Shown here: in pieces, positions 18,218 to 27,756 of the stretch | How the letters are laid out: each line of letters starts with the position of its first letter | Position numbering within the stretch: the first letter of the stretch is position 1 | Assembly: GCA_963700255.1 (NCBI GenBank) | Contig: CAVOWW010000023.1 | Location: 178,794-242,793, forward strand | Origin: UBA10649 sp963700255 | Lineage (GTDB): Bacteria; Actinomycetota; Actinomycetes; S36-B12 | Length of the DNA: 64,000 bases | Reading direction: 5' to 3' | Made by a program: the position numbers and the translations under genes | Notes under the pieces: model-generated | Seen by the model: the letters and a program-made list of their open reading frames with translations, nothing else | Database searches by the model: none | Told to the model about the DNA's origin: nothing

Positions 18218-19719
18218 GCTGCCTTCCCCGCCATGTAGAGGCCGACCTCGGTCGGAGTCGTCTCGGATGCCTTGAGCTCGGCGACGATCCGGCCGTCGAA
18301 CATCACGAGGATGCGATCCGAGAGGGCGAAGATCTCGTCGAGCTCGGTGGAGACGATCAGGATCGCCTTGCCCTCGTCGCGCTTGCGGACGATCTGCTCG
18401 TGGATGTACTCGATCGAGCCGACGTCGATGCCTCGCGTGGGCTGGGCACAGACCACCAGCGGCACGTCGCGGCTGAACTCGCGCGCGACGATCATCTTCT
18501 GCGCGTTGCCGCCGGAGAGCGCATCGCCGGAGTTGTCGATGATCGGCGGTCGAACGTCGTAGTCCTCCACCAGCTGGGTCGCCGACTCGCGGATCACGTC
18601 GCGGTGGAGAACGCCACGCTTCGAGAAGGGCGGGGCGTAGTAGGAGTCGAGGACGAGGTTCTCGGCGATCGTGAACGAGCCGACCATGCCCATGTGGTTG
18701 CGGTCCTCGGGGACGTGCGCGATGCCGGCCTCATGCCGCTGGCGCGGGCTGTGGCTGCTGATGTCCGTACCTCGGAACATCACGTGGCCACCCGCGATCG
18801 GGAGCAGCCCCGTGATGGCCTCGACGAGCTCGGTCTGGCCGTTGCCCTGGATGCCGGCGACGCCCACGATCTCCCCCGCCCTGACGGTGAGGTCCACATC
18901 CTTGAGGAGCGAACGGCCGTAGTCGTCGAGCATCCGCACGCCGCTCAGCTCGAGCACCGTCTCGCCGGGCTCTGCCTCCGCCTTGTCGACGACCAGGTCG
19001 ATGTCGCGACCGACCATCATCGAGGCGAGGATCTCCGGCGTGGCCGTGGCGGGGTCGGCATGACCCGCCACCTTGCCGCCGCGAAGGACGGTGATGTCGT
19101 CCGCGATCGCCAGTGCCTCCTTGAGCTTGTGGGTGATGAAGATGATCGTGGCACCCCGGCCCTTGAGCTCCGCCACGATGCCGAAGAACTCCTCGACCTC
19201 CTGCGGCGTGAGCACGGCGGTCGGCTCGTCGAACACCAGGATCTTGGCGCCCCTCAGGAGGACCTTGATGATCTCCACGCGCTGCTGGATGCCGACGGGG
19301 AGATCCTCGACCAGGGCGTCCGGGTCGACCGCGAGGCCGTAGCGCTCGGAGATCTCGCGCACCTCGGTGCGGGCCTCCTTGCGGTTCATGATCCCCGGTC
19401 CCTTGACCGGCTCCACACCCAGGACGACGTTCTCCCAGACGGAGAAGACGGGCACGAGCATGAAGTGCTGATGGACCATGCCGATGCCGGCCTTGATGGC
19501 ATCACCGGGATCACCGAACTTCTGCACGGCACCGTCGATGATGATCTCGCCGGAGTCAGGGGTGTACAGGCCCGACAGGACGTTCATGAGGGTGCTCTTG
19601 CCAGCGCCGTTCTCACCGATCAGCGCGAGCACCTTGCCCGAGCGGGCCGTGAGCGAGACGTCGTCGTTGGCGAGCACGCCCGGGAACTGCTTGGTGATGC
19701 CCCGCAGTTCGAGTTCCAT
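18214..19719 (-). CDS. Nucleoside ABC transporter ATP-binding protein (double domain)
   Basis: A 501-residue ATPase with two ABC domains. Domain 1 has Walker A GENGAGKST, Q-loop MVHQHFML, a signature region changed to LPVGIQQRVEI, and Walker B ILVFDEPTAVL. Domain 2 has a modified Walker A GIQGNGQTE and signature ALSGGNAQKM, so one composite site is probably inactive, as usual in the RbsA/YufO group. ATG 19719 begins ELELRGITKQFPG, the canonical N-terminus; the frame extends upstream but that part is unlike the family. A strong hairpin (19776-19807) separates it from the lipoprotein gene, probably lowering its expression. Confidence 0.9.
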   Translation of the reverse strand: MELELRGITKQFPGVLANDDVSLTARSGKVLALIGENGAGKSTLMNVLSGLYTPDSGEIIIDGAVQKFGDPGDAIKAGIGMVHQHFMLVPVFSVWENVVLGVEPVKGPGIMNRKEARTEVREISERYGLAVDPDALVEDLPVGIQQRVEIIKVLLRGAKILVFDEPTAVLTPQEVEEFFGIVAELKGRGATIIFITHKLKEALAIADDITVLRGGKVAGHADPATATPEILASMMVGRDIDLVVDKAEAEPGETVLELSGVRMLDDYGRSLLKDVDLTVRAGEIVGVAGIQGNGQTELVEAITGLLPIAGGHVMFRGTDISSHSPRQRHEAGIAHVPEDRNHMGMVGSFTIAENLVLDSYYAPPFSKRGVLHRDVIRESATQLVEDYDVRPPIIDNSGDALSGGNAQKMIVAREFSRDVPLVVCAQPTRGIDVGSIEYIHEQIVRKRDEGKAILIVSTELDEIFALSDRILVMFDGRIVAELKASETTPTEVGLYMAGKAA

Positions 19720-19775
19720 CTGGCCTTCCCTCGGTCCGTGCCTGGCTGGATCGTCCAAACCTATCCGGCAAAGCG

Positions 19776-19807
19776 GAGGGAGGGACCCGAAACCGGGTCC
19801 CTCCCTC
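19776..19807 (-). terminator. Perfect 14-bp hairpin between lipoprotein and ABC ATPase genes
   Basis: The arms GAGGGAGGGACCCG and CGGGTCCCTCCCTC pair perfectly around a 4-base loop. There is no U-tract. It lies 23-54 bases beyond the bmpA stop and upstream of the ATPase start. In an otherwise overlapping operon this is best read as a partial terminator or an mRNA-stabilising stem that keeps lipoprotein levels above those of the membrane complex. Confidence 0.7.
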
Positions 19808-19829
19808 GCACTGCGTGCAGATGCAGGGA

Positions 19830-20966
19830 CTAGCCCTTGACGCTGACCGAGCCGTCGACGATGCCGGCCTTGATCGTGTCGAGCTGAGCTGCCAGCTCGG
19901 CGGGCACGGCCGCCTCCATGTCGTGGAACGGCGCGAGGCCGACGCCACCGTTCTCCAGCGTGCCGACCGTGACACCACCCTCGAAGGTGCCGTCGACCAC
20001 GGACTGGATCGCGTTGAACGTGGTGACATCCATGTTCTTGAGCACCGAGGTCAGGTAGACGCCGGCGTTCGCGGTGTCGGACTCGTACTGGTCGCTGTCG
20101 ACGCCGATGATCATGAGCTTGTCGGTGCCGAGCTCGCTGGCAAGTGCCGCCGAGCCGAGGCCGACCGGGCCGGCGACGGGCATGACGATGTCTGCGCCCT
20201 CGTCGACCAGGTTCTGAGCGAAGGTGCGGCCGTCATCGAGGCTCTCGAAGTTCTCGGTGAACAGGCCCTTCTGCTTGGCCGGATCCCAGCCGATGACCTC
20301 GACCTCGGTGCCGTTGTCGGCGTTGTACTTCTGGACGCCGTAGTAGAAGCCGTCCATGAAGATGGTCACCGGCGGGATGTTGATGCCGCCGAAGGTGCCG
20401 ACCTTGCCGGTCTTCGAGGTGCCCGCGGCGAGGTAGCCCGCGAGGAACGCGGCCTCGTCGGTGTTGAACACCTGGCCGAGCACGTTGTTGTTCGTGATGT
20501 CGCCCTCAGCGTAGGCGTAGTCGACGATCGAGAACGGGGTGTCCGGGTTGGCGTTCGCCGCCTCCTTGGTCGCGTCGCCGAGCAGGAAGCCGACGGTGAT
20601 GATGACACCGCAGCCCTGGTCGACGAACGACTGGATGTTGGTGGCGTAGTCGGTCTCCGCCTGGGACTCGAGGACGATCGCCTCGACGCCGAGCTGGTCG
20701 GCCGCGTCCTGGACGCCCTTGAAGGCCTTCTGGTTGAAGCCCTTGTCGTCCACGCCACCGACGTCGGTGACCTGGCAGGCCTTGATCATGGCGGCGGCGG
20801 GCTCGGAGGCGGGTGCCTCGGACGCCGGCGCCTCGGATGCAGCAGCGCTGCTGGCCGGGGCGGCCGCGCTGGACTCCGCGGCGGAGTCGCTGCTCGAGCT
20901 GCAGCCCGCAAGTGCCATCGCCGAGACGGCCACAATGGCCGCGGCGAGCTTGAGGTTGGTCTTCAA
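19830..20966 (-). CDS. BmpA/PnrA-family nucleoside-binding lipoprotein
   Basis: Extracytoplasmic solute receptor of the nucleoside ABC transporter. A lipoprotein signal peptide (KTNLKLAAAIVAVSAMALAGC, lipobox LAGC, Cys 22) is followed by an Ala/Ser/Glu-rich linker with repeated SEAPA units (to about residue 60), then the Bmp domain: CQVTDVGGVDDKGFNQ, ADIVMPVAGPVGLGS and MIIGVDSDQYES are family landmarks around the ligand cleft. Length 378. ATG 20966 follows AACAAGGAGACG. The upstream region carries a 9-base-phased GTSAC array (21100-21122) that may control it. Confidence 0.9.
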   Translation of the reverse strand: MKTNLKLAAAIVAVSAMALAGCSSSSDSAAESSAAAPASSAAASEAPASEAPASEPAAAMIKACQVTDVGGVDDKGFNQKAFKGVQDAADQLGVEAIVLESQAETDYATNIQSFVDQGCGVIITVGFLLGDATKEAANANPDTPFSIVDYAYAEGDITNNNVLGQVFNTDEAAFLAGYLAAGTSKTGKVGTFGGINIPPVTIFMDGFYYGVQKYNADNGTEVEVIGWDPAKQKGLFTENFESLDDGRTFAQNLVDEGADIVMPVAGPVGLGSAALASELGTDKLMIIGVDSDQYESDTANAGVYLTSVLKNMDVTTFNAIQSVVDGTFEGGVTVGTLENGGVGLAPFHDMEAAVPAELAAQLDTIKAGIVDGSVSVKG

Positions 20967-21071
20967 TTCGTCTCCTTGTTCCGTTGCAGGACGCCGTCAT
21001 GGCGCACGCACATGCGCCCACCCTAACCACCCGTTCGCGGCAGATGCGCGTGGCGTAGCGGCAGCGTCCAG

Positions 21072-21122
21072 ATCGTTACAACGAGTTCACAATCGGCCTG
21101 TGACAGGCGTCACGGGAGTGAC
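21072..21122 (-). promoter_or_regulatory. GTSAC repeat array and candidate bmpA promoter
   Basis: On the coding strand of bmpA the sequence reads GTCACtcccGTGACgcctGTCAC: three GTSAC units exactly 9 bases apart (plus-strand starts 21118, 21109, 21100). After 21 more bases comes TAACGAT (21078-21072), a plausible -10. The same 9-base phasing occurs at 61770-61801. It overlaps the end of the nucleoside hydrolase gene. Direct GTCAC-type repeats have been reported for the actinobacterial response regulator MtrA; assignment here is inference. Confidence 0.45.
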
Positions 21123-22075
21123 GAGATGCGGTCGAGCAGCAGGGTCACGAAACGATCACGGTCGATGTCGAGACCGACGAGGGCGTTGGCCGGCAGGCCG
21201 GTGACGGACCAGCGGTCGGCCACCGTACGGCCGACGCACAGGGGCGACTCGGTTTCGATCTGAACATTCATCGGCAGGACGGTCACGAGGGTCGGGTCGA
21301 TCAGGTGCGCGATGGTCACCGCGTCGTGGATCGGGCCGCCCTCCCACCCGAAGCGCTCCTGGTGGAAGCCCACGAAGTGGTCGAGGAGCTCGGCGACGAA
21401 GCGCCCCGCGCGTCCGGTCGGCCGCAGTGCATCGGCATGCTCGTCGGCCAGCCAGGCCCGGTGGGTGACCTCGAGGCCGATCATCGTCATCGCGATGCCG
21501 TCCTCCGGCCTTCCCTGCCCTGGGGCGCGCGCAGCGCGGAAGACGATGTCGGCCGCATGCGGGTCCACCCAGATGTTGAACTCCGCCGCCGGGGTCCAGT
21601 TCCCGAGGTCGACGGCTCCACCCATGATCACCAGCTCGGCGATACGGGAGCGCAGGTGCGGCAGCCGCTCAACCACGTCGGCCATGTTGGTCAGGGCCCC
21701 GGTCGCCACCAGCGTGAGCGGCTCATCAGCGTCGAGCAGGCACTGCTCGATCAGCTCGATGGCCGGCACGTCGAGGGCCGAACGGCTCGGCTCGACGGGA
21801 ACCGGCCCCGCCAGCCCGGTCTCCCCGTGCATCACGGCCGCAGTCGACAGCTCGCGCACCCGGGGCCGGTCCCGGCCGGCCGCCACCGGGATGTCGGGTC
21901 GATCCACCATGTCCAGCACCCAGAGGGCGTTGCGGGTGGTGTTCTCCAGGGTGACGTTGCCCGCCACGGTCGTGACCGCCCGCAGGTCAATCGATGGATC
22001 GGCCACGGCCAGCATGATCGCGATGGCGTCGTCGTGCCCGGGGTCGCAGTCGAGCAGGATCGGGCGGCGCCTCAT
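21110..22075 (-). CDS. Inosine-uridine-type nucleoside hydrolase
   Basis: Hydrolyses the N-glycosidic bond of ribonucleosides. A 321-residue protein with the family N-terminal calcium site LLDCDPGHDDAIAI (DxDxxxDD), then VTTVAGNVTLENTTRN, LVIMGGAVDLGNWTPAAEFNIWVDPHAA with the NIWxDP substrate motif, and GPIHDAVTIAHLIDP carrying the active-site His/Asp. It is a complete IU-NH family member, with no signal peptide, so intracellular. ATG 22075 overlaps the mutase stop by one base (TGATG), so the two unlike genes are translationally coupled. It adds a hydrolytic route to the phosphorolytic enzymes nearby. Confidence 0.9.
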   Translation of the reverse strand: MRRRPILLDCDPGHDDAIAIMLAVADPSIDLRAVTTVAGNVTLENTTRNALWVLDMVDRPDIPVAAGRDRPRVRELSTAAVMHGETGLAGPVPVEPSRSALDVPAIELIEQCLLDADEPLTLVATGALTNMADVVERLPHLRSRIAELVIMGGAVDLGNWTPAAEFNIWVDPHAADIVFRAARAPGQGRPEDGIAMTMIGLEVTHRAWLADEHADALRPTGRAGRFVAELLDHFVGFHQERFGWEGGPIHDAVTIAHLIDPTLVTVLPMNVQIETESPLCVGRTVADRWSVTGLPANALVGLDIDRDRFVTLLLDRISSLP

Positions 22076-23655
22076 CAGAAGGCGTCGCGCGGCGTGTACT
22101 GCCCCCAGACGTCCCGAAGGGCATCCGAGACCTCGCCGACCGTCGCCTTCGCGCGAAGCGCGTCGCGCATCGGGTACAGCAGGTTGTCCGAGCCGACGGC
22201 CGTGTCGCGGATCGCCTGGAGGAGGGCGGCGACCTTCTCGTTGTCCCGACCCGCACGCAGGGCAGCGAGGCGCGCGCACTGCTCGGACTCGATGGCGGGG
22301 TTCACGCGGAGCGGGTCGTAGTGCTCCTTCTCGTCGACCGTGAACTTGTTGACGGCCACGACCGTGCGCTCACCCGAGTCGATCTCGAGCTGCACCTGGT
22401 AGGCGGAGCGCTCGATCTCGGCCTTCTGGAAGCCCTGCTCGATGGCGGCCACCGCCCCGCCCATGTCGTCGATCTGGGCGATGAGGCGGGTCGCGGCGTC
22501 GTCGATGCCGTCGGTCAGGCTCTCCACGACGTACGAGCCCGCGAAGGGGTCGACCGTGTCGCAGACGTCGGTCTCGTAGGCCAGCACCTGCTGGGTGCGC
22601 AGGGCCAGCCGGGCCGCCTTCTCGGTGGGCAGGGCGATCGCCTCGTCGAACGAGTTCGTATGGAGGGACTGGGTACCCCCCAGGACCGCGGCAAGGCCCT
22701 GCACCGCGACGCGCACCATGTTCACCTCAGGCTGCTGCGCGGTCAGCTGGACCCCGGCGGTCTGGGTGTGGAAGCGCAGCATGAGCGACTTGGGGTCCTT
22801 CGCCCCGAACCGGTCGCGCATGATCCGGGCCCACATGCGACGGGCCGCCCGGAACTTGGCGACCTCCTCGAGGATCGTGGTCCGCGAGACGAAGAAGAAG
22901 GCCAGGCGGGGGGCGAACTCGTCGACGTCCTGACCGGACTCGACCGCTGCCTTCACGTACTCGATGCCGTCCGACAGGGTGAACGCGACCTCCTGCACGG
23001 GCGTGGCACCGGCCTCAGCCATGTGGTAGCCGGAGATCGAGATGGTGTTCCACTTCGGGATCTCGTTGCGACAGTAAGTGAAGATGTCGGTGATGAGGCG
23101 CAGGGACTGCGCCGGCGGGTAGATGTAGGTGCCGCGGGCGATGTACTCCTTGAGCACGTCGTTCTGGATGGTGCCGTTGAGCTCGCCGGCGGTGACGCCC
23201 TGCTCCTCGCCCACGAGCTGGTACATCAGCAGCAGGACCGCCGCCGGGGCGTTGATCGTCATCGACGTCGAGACCCTGTCCAGCGGGATCCCGTCGAACA
23301 GGATCCGCATGTCGTCGATCGAGTCGATGGCGACGCCCACCTTGCCCACCTCGCCATGAGCCAGGGGATGGTCGGAGTCGTAGCCCATCTGCGTCGGCAG
23401 GTCGAAGGCCACGGACAGGCCCGTGGTCCCCGCGGCGAGCAGCTGCTTGTACCGGGCGTTGGACTCGACGGCGGTACCGAAGCCGGCGTACTGCCGCATC
23501 GTCCAGGGGCGGCCGGTGTACATCGTGGGGTAGACGCCGCGGGTGTACGGGAAGCGGCCCGGCTCGCCAAGAGCGGTCGCGGGATCCCATCCCTCGAGGT
23601 CGCCGGGCCCGTAGACGGGCGCGAACGGGAGTCCTGACTCGGTGACCGGGTCCAT
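22075..23655 (-). CDS. Methylmalonyl-CoA mutase, large (catalytic) subunit of split enzyme
   Basis: A 526-residue TIM-barrel subunit of a B12-dependent acyl-CoA mutase, lacking the C-terminal cobalamin domain. Diagnostic stretches: FPYTRGVYPTMYTGRPWTMR, RQYAGFGTAVESNARYKQLL, VAFDLPTQMGYDSDHP, LNGTIQNDVLKEYIARGTY and GGTQSLHTNSFDEA. This combination is that of archaeal/actinobacterial split methylmalonyl-CoA mutases rather than isobutyryl-CoA mutase, although specificity residues were not checked by alignment. The matching cobalamin-binding subunit is 31 kb away at 55190-55588. Product succinyl-CoA feeds SucCD and the divergent SDH genes. The ATG follows GGAGGAAACCC. Confidence 0.86.
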   Translation of the reverse strand: MDPVTESGLPFAPVYGPGDLEGWDPATALGEPGRFPYTRGVYPTMYTGRPWTMRQYAGFGTAVESNARYKQLLAAGTTGLSVAFDLPTQMGYDSDHPLAHGEVGKVGVAIDSIDDMRILFDGIPLDRVSTSMTINAPAAVLLLMYQLVGEEQGVTAGELNGTIQNDVLKEYIARGTYIYPPAQSLRLITDIFTYCRNEIPKWNTISISGYHMAEAGATPVQEVAFTLSDGIEYVKAAVESGQDVDEFAPRLAFFFVSRTTILEEVAKFRAARRMWARIMRDRFGAKDPKSLMLRFHTQTAGVQLTAQQPEVNMVRVAVQGLAAVLGGTQSLHTNSFDEAIALPTEKAARLALRTQQVLAYETDVCDTVDPFAGSYVVESLTDGIDDAATRLIAQIDDMGGAVAAIEQGFQKAEIERSAYQVQLEIDSGERTVVAVNKFTVDEKEHYDPLRVNPAIESEQCARLAALRAGRDNEKVAALLQAIRDTAVGSDNLLYPMRDALRAKATVGEVSDALRDVWGQYTPRDAF

Positions 23656-23706
23656 GGGTTTCCTCCGGTGGTCATGGGCGGGCGTCGAGGTCCATCGTGC
23701 CGCCTG

Positions 23707-23783
23707 CGGGACGTCCCGTCAGCGGCCAGGGGCCGTCTGTGACTCACAACATAGGGCGAGCGCCCACATCCCGTCGCGACGGG
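23707..23783. promoter_or_regulatory. Two palindromes in the mutase/sdhC divergent region
   Basis: The 212-base gap between the divergent starts of the mutase (23655) and sdhC (23868) holds two perfect palindromes: CGGGACGTCCCG (23707-23718) and CCCGTCGCGACGGG (23770-23783), plus TGTGACTCACA (23738-23748). They may be operators, but high-GC sequence produces such palindromes by chance and no promoter hexamers stand out. Confidence 0.3.
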
Positions 23784-23867
23784 TCGGCGACACCTCGGTA
23801 CTGTTTGTCCAGCGCACCCCCGGTACGCGACTTCGCGCTCGTGGGGGCAATTCCTAGGGAGGGAAGC

Positions 23868-24263
23868 GTGACCACTCTGTCGGTCGGCACGATGTACCGC
23901 GGCGGCCAAGGCATGTGGACGTGGGTCCTGCATCGCATCACGGGTGTCTCGGTCTTCTTCTTCCTGCTGGTTCACGTCCTCGACACGGCCCTGGTCCGGG
24001 TCTCCCCCGAGGCGTACGACCTCGTGATCGCCTCCTACAAGACGCCGATCGTCAACCTCCTGGAGATCGGCCTCGTCGGGGCCGTCCTCTACCACGCGCT
24101 CAACGGCCTGCGGGTCATCCTCGTGGACTTCTGGGCCAAGGGTCCGCGGTACCAGCGCCAGATGACCTGGGCCATCGGCGCCGTCTGGGTTCTCCTGATG
24201 GTCCCGGGGACCTACTTCATGATCAAGCACACCGTCGAGGCGTTGTTCGGGAGCAGCTCATGA
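23868..24263 (+). CDS. sdhC: Succinate dehydrogenase cytochrome b556 subunit
   Basis: Membrane anchor of complex II, 131 residues with three helices. WVLHRITGVSVFFFLLVHVLD in helix 1 carries the HRxTG quinone-site motif, and LYHALNGLRVILVDF in helix 2 carries the likely haem-ligand histidine. GTG 23868 is preceded by AGGGAGGGAAGC, a near-perfect ribosome site, which decides this start over a longer open frame. It overlaps sdhD by 4 bases (ATGA). First gene of sdhCDAB. Confidence 0.93.
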   Translation: MTTLSVGTMYRGGQGMWTWVLHRITGVSVFFFLLVHVLDTALVRVSPEAYDLVIASYKTPIVNLLEIGLVGAVLYHALNGLRVILVDFWAKGPRYQRQMTWAIGAVWVLLMVPGTYFMIKHTVEALFGSSS

Positions 24264-24682
24264 GCACCACCGCCCAGCCCGGCCCCGTCAGCATTCCCGC
24301 TCCCCGGAGCGCCCAGCGCAACGGCCAGCGCAGTAACTTCGAGCTCTACTCGTGGCTGTTCATGCGCATCTCGGGCATCGTCCTGGTGTTCCTGGTGCTG
24401 GGCCACCTGCTCATCATGAACGTCCTCGACGGCGGGGTTCAGCGCATCAACTTCGCCTTCGTCGCCGGTCGCTGGAGCAGCCCGTTCTGGCAGATCTGGG
24501 ACCTGATGATGCTCTGGCTGGCCATGCTCCACGGCACCAACGGCATGCGCACCATCATCAACGACTACGCGGAGCGGGACCAGACCCGATTCTGGCTCAA
24601 GATGGTGCTCTACGTGGCTTCCGGCTTCACGATCCTTCTCGGGACGCTCGTCATCTTCACCTTTGACCCGAACATCGGCTAA
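24260..24682 (+). CDS. sdhD: Succinate dehydrogenase membrane anchor subunit
   Basis: A 140-residue anchor with about 35 hydrophilic N-terminal residues and three helices. SWLFMRISGIVLVFLVLGHL and LHGTNGMRTIINDY correspond to the haem/quinone regions of helices 1 and 2; each contains a conserved His. With SdhC it forms a four-subunit enzyme whose anchors are like those of mycobacterial Sdh2 (Rv3316-Rv3319). The ATG overlaps the sdhC stop. The gap to sdhA is 22 bases with GGGAGACGC before its start. Confidence 0.92.
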   Translation: MSTTAQPGPVSIPAPRSAQRNGQRSNFELYSWLFMRISGIVLVFLVLGHLLIMNVLDGGVQRINFAFVAGRWSSPFWQIWDLMMLWLAMLHGTNGMRTIINDYAERDQTRFWLKMVLYVASGFTILLGTLVIFTFDPNIG

Positions 24683-24704
24683 CTCGCTCCGGGAGACGCA
24701 CCCC

Positions 24705-26458
<1,754 letters not shown>

Positions 26459-26459
<1 letters not shown>

Positions 26460-27205
26460 TGACTGCCACCGTCGAGGCCCCCGTCGCGATCCCGGTCACG
26501 AGCGACGTCACGTTCCGCGTGCGCCGGTTCCTGCCCGAGTTCGACTCCGATCCGCACTGGGAGGAGTACACGGTCCCGCTCTACCCGACCGACCGCGTCC
26601 TCACGGCGCTGGAGAAGATCAAGGGCGAGATAGACGGCACCCTGACGTTCCGCCGCTCATGCGGTCACGGCATCTGCGGCTCCGACGCGATGCGCATCAA
26701 CGGCCGCAACCGTCTCGCCTGCAAGACCCTCGTCAAGGACCTCGACATCAGCAAGCCGATCACCGTCGAGGCGATCAAGGGCCTTCCGCTCGAGAAGGAC
26801 CTCATCGTCGACATGGACCCCTTCTTCGACGCCTACCGTGCGGTGCTGCCGTTCCTCATCACCGACGGGCATGAGCCGAGCAAGGAGCGCCTGCAGTCCG
26901 CCGAGGAGCGCGCACGCTTCGATGACACGACCAAGTGCATCCTGTGCGCCTGCTGCACGACCTCGTGCCCGGTCTACTGGACCGACGGCCAGTACTTCGG
27001 CCCGGCCGCCATCGTCGCGGCCAACCGGTTCATCTTCGACAGTCGCGACGCGGGGTCGGAGCAGCGGCTGGAGATCCTCAACGAGAAGGAGGGCGTGTGG
27101 CGGTGCCGCACGACCTTCAACTGCACCGATGCCTGCCCGCGTGGCATCGAGGTCACCAAGGCGATCCAAGAGGTCAAGCGCGCCCTGATCTTCCGCAAGG
27201 TCTAG
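26459..27205 (+). CDS. sdhB: Succinate dehydrogenase iron-sulfur subunit
   Basis: Electron-transfer subunit, 248 residues. The plant-type ferredoxin domain has RRSCGHGICGSDAMRINGRNRLACK for [2Fe-2S]; the second domain has CILCACCTTSCP and CNCTDACPRGIEVTKAI-type clusters ligating [4Fe-4S] and [3Fe-4S] (visible as CTDACPRGIE). It ends FRKV. Last gene of the sdh operon; 22 bases separate its stop from the convergent DUF5701 gene with no clear hairpin. Confidence 0.95.
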
Positions 27206-27227
27206 CCCCGCGTCGAGGCCGGCGGAT

Positions 27228-27731
27228 TCAGGCCCGGCGCCCGGCGCAGGACGCAGCGCCGAGCCACGTGTGCGGCGTCCCCTCCCAGCACCAGCCGAGC
27301 CGCGGGCGGCCGTCCTTCGTCACCCAGAGCGACGGGATCCGCTTGTCCCCGGCCCGCGACCCGAGCATCTGGTAGCAGTTCCGCTCCCGCAGGATGCCCG
27401 GGTGGGCGAGGAGCACCGCCACGCCCTCCTCGAGGGTGAGGGGTGATCGGCCTGCCTCGAGGATCGCGGCCAGTGCGTCGCGTGGTGCCACGTTGAGGAG
27501 GTCGGCCCCCAGTTCGACGCCCTCGAGGTCGTACGGAGCCTGCGGCAGGGCCACCACGGGACGGAACGCGGACGGATGCACCGGCCTCATGTCCACGTAG
27601 CCCGGGTGCTCGCCCTGGCGGGTGTGCGGCATGGCCGCCTCGGCGTCGAGCGACGGATCGACATGGACAGCCGGGAACGGGTCAGGAAGATCGGGCATGT
27701 GCAGTGCTAACGACGAGGCGGTCGCGGGCAT
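27228..27731 (-). CDS. DUF5701-family protein
   Basis: A conserved actinobacterial protein of unknown function. The C-terminal signature is plain: RSPLTLEEGVAVLLAHPGIL, then CYQMLGSRAGDKRIPSLWV and GWCWEGTPHTWLGAASC. The usual family N-terminal helical domain is shorter here. The frame is open to 27821 but would overlap the upstream dehydrogenase stop at 27757, so ATG 27731 (or 27698, MPDLPDPF) is likelier. It follows the aldehyde dehydrogenase on the same strand by about 25 bases and converges with sdhB. Confidence 0.72.
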   Translation of the reverse strand: MPATASSLALHMPDLPDPFPAVHVDPSLDAEAAMPHTRQGEHPGYVDMRPVHPSAFRPVVALPQAPYDLEGVELGADLLNVAPRDALAAILEAGRSPLTLEEGVAVLLAHPGILRERNCYQMLGSRAGDKRIPSLWVTKDGRPRLGWCWEGTPHTWLGAASCAGRRA

Positions 27732-27756
27732 TCCTGCCCACTCGACGCGACCGGGC

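Noticed and set aside
22075..23655. Isobutyryl-CoA or ethylmalonyl-CoA mutase
   Set aside because: The RQYAGFGTAVESN and AFDLPTQMGYDSDHP segments fit split methylmalonyl-CoA mutases better; not settled without alignment of the specificity residues.
23738..23748. CRP/GlxR-type site TGTGACTCACA upstream of sdhC
   Set aside because: The half-sites are one base apart instead of six, so it does not match the known operator.
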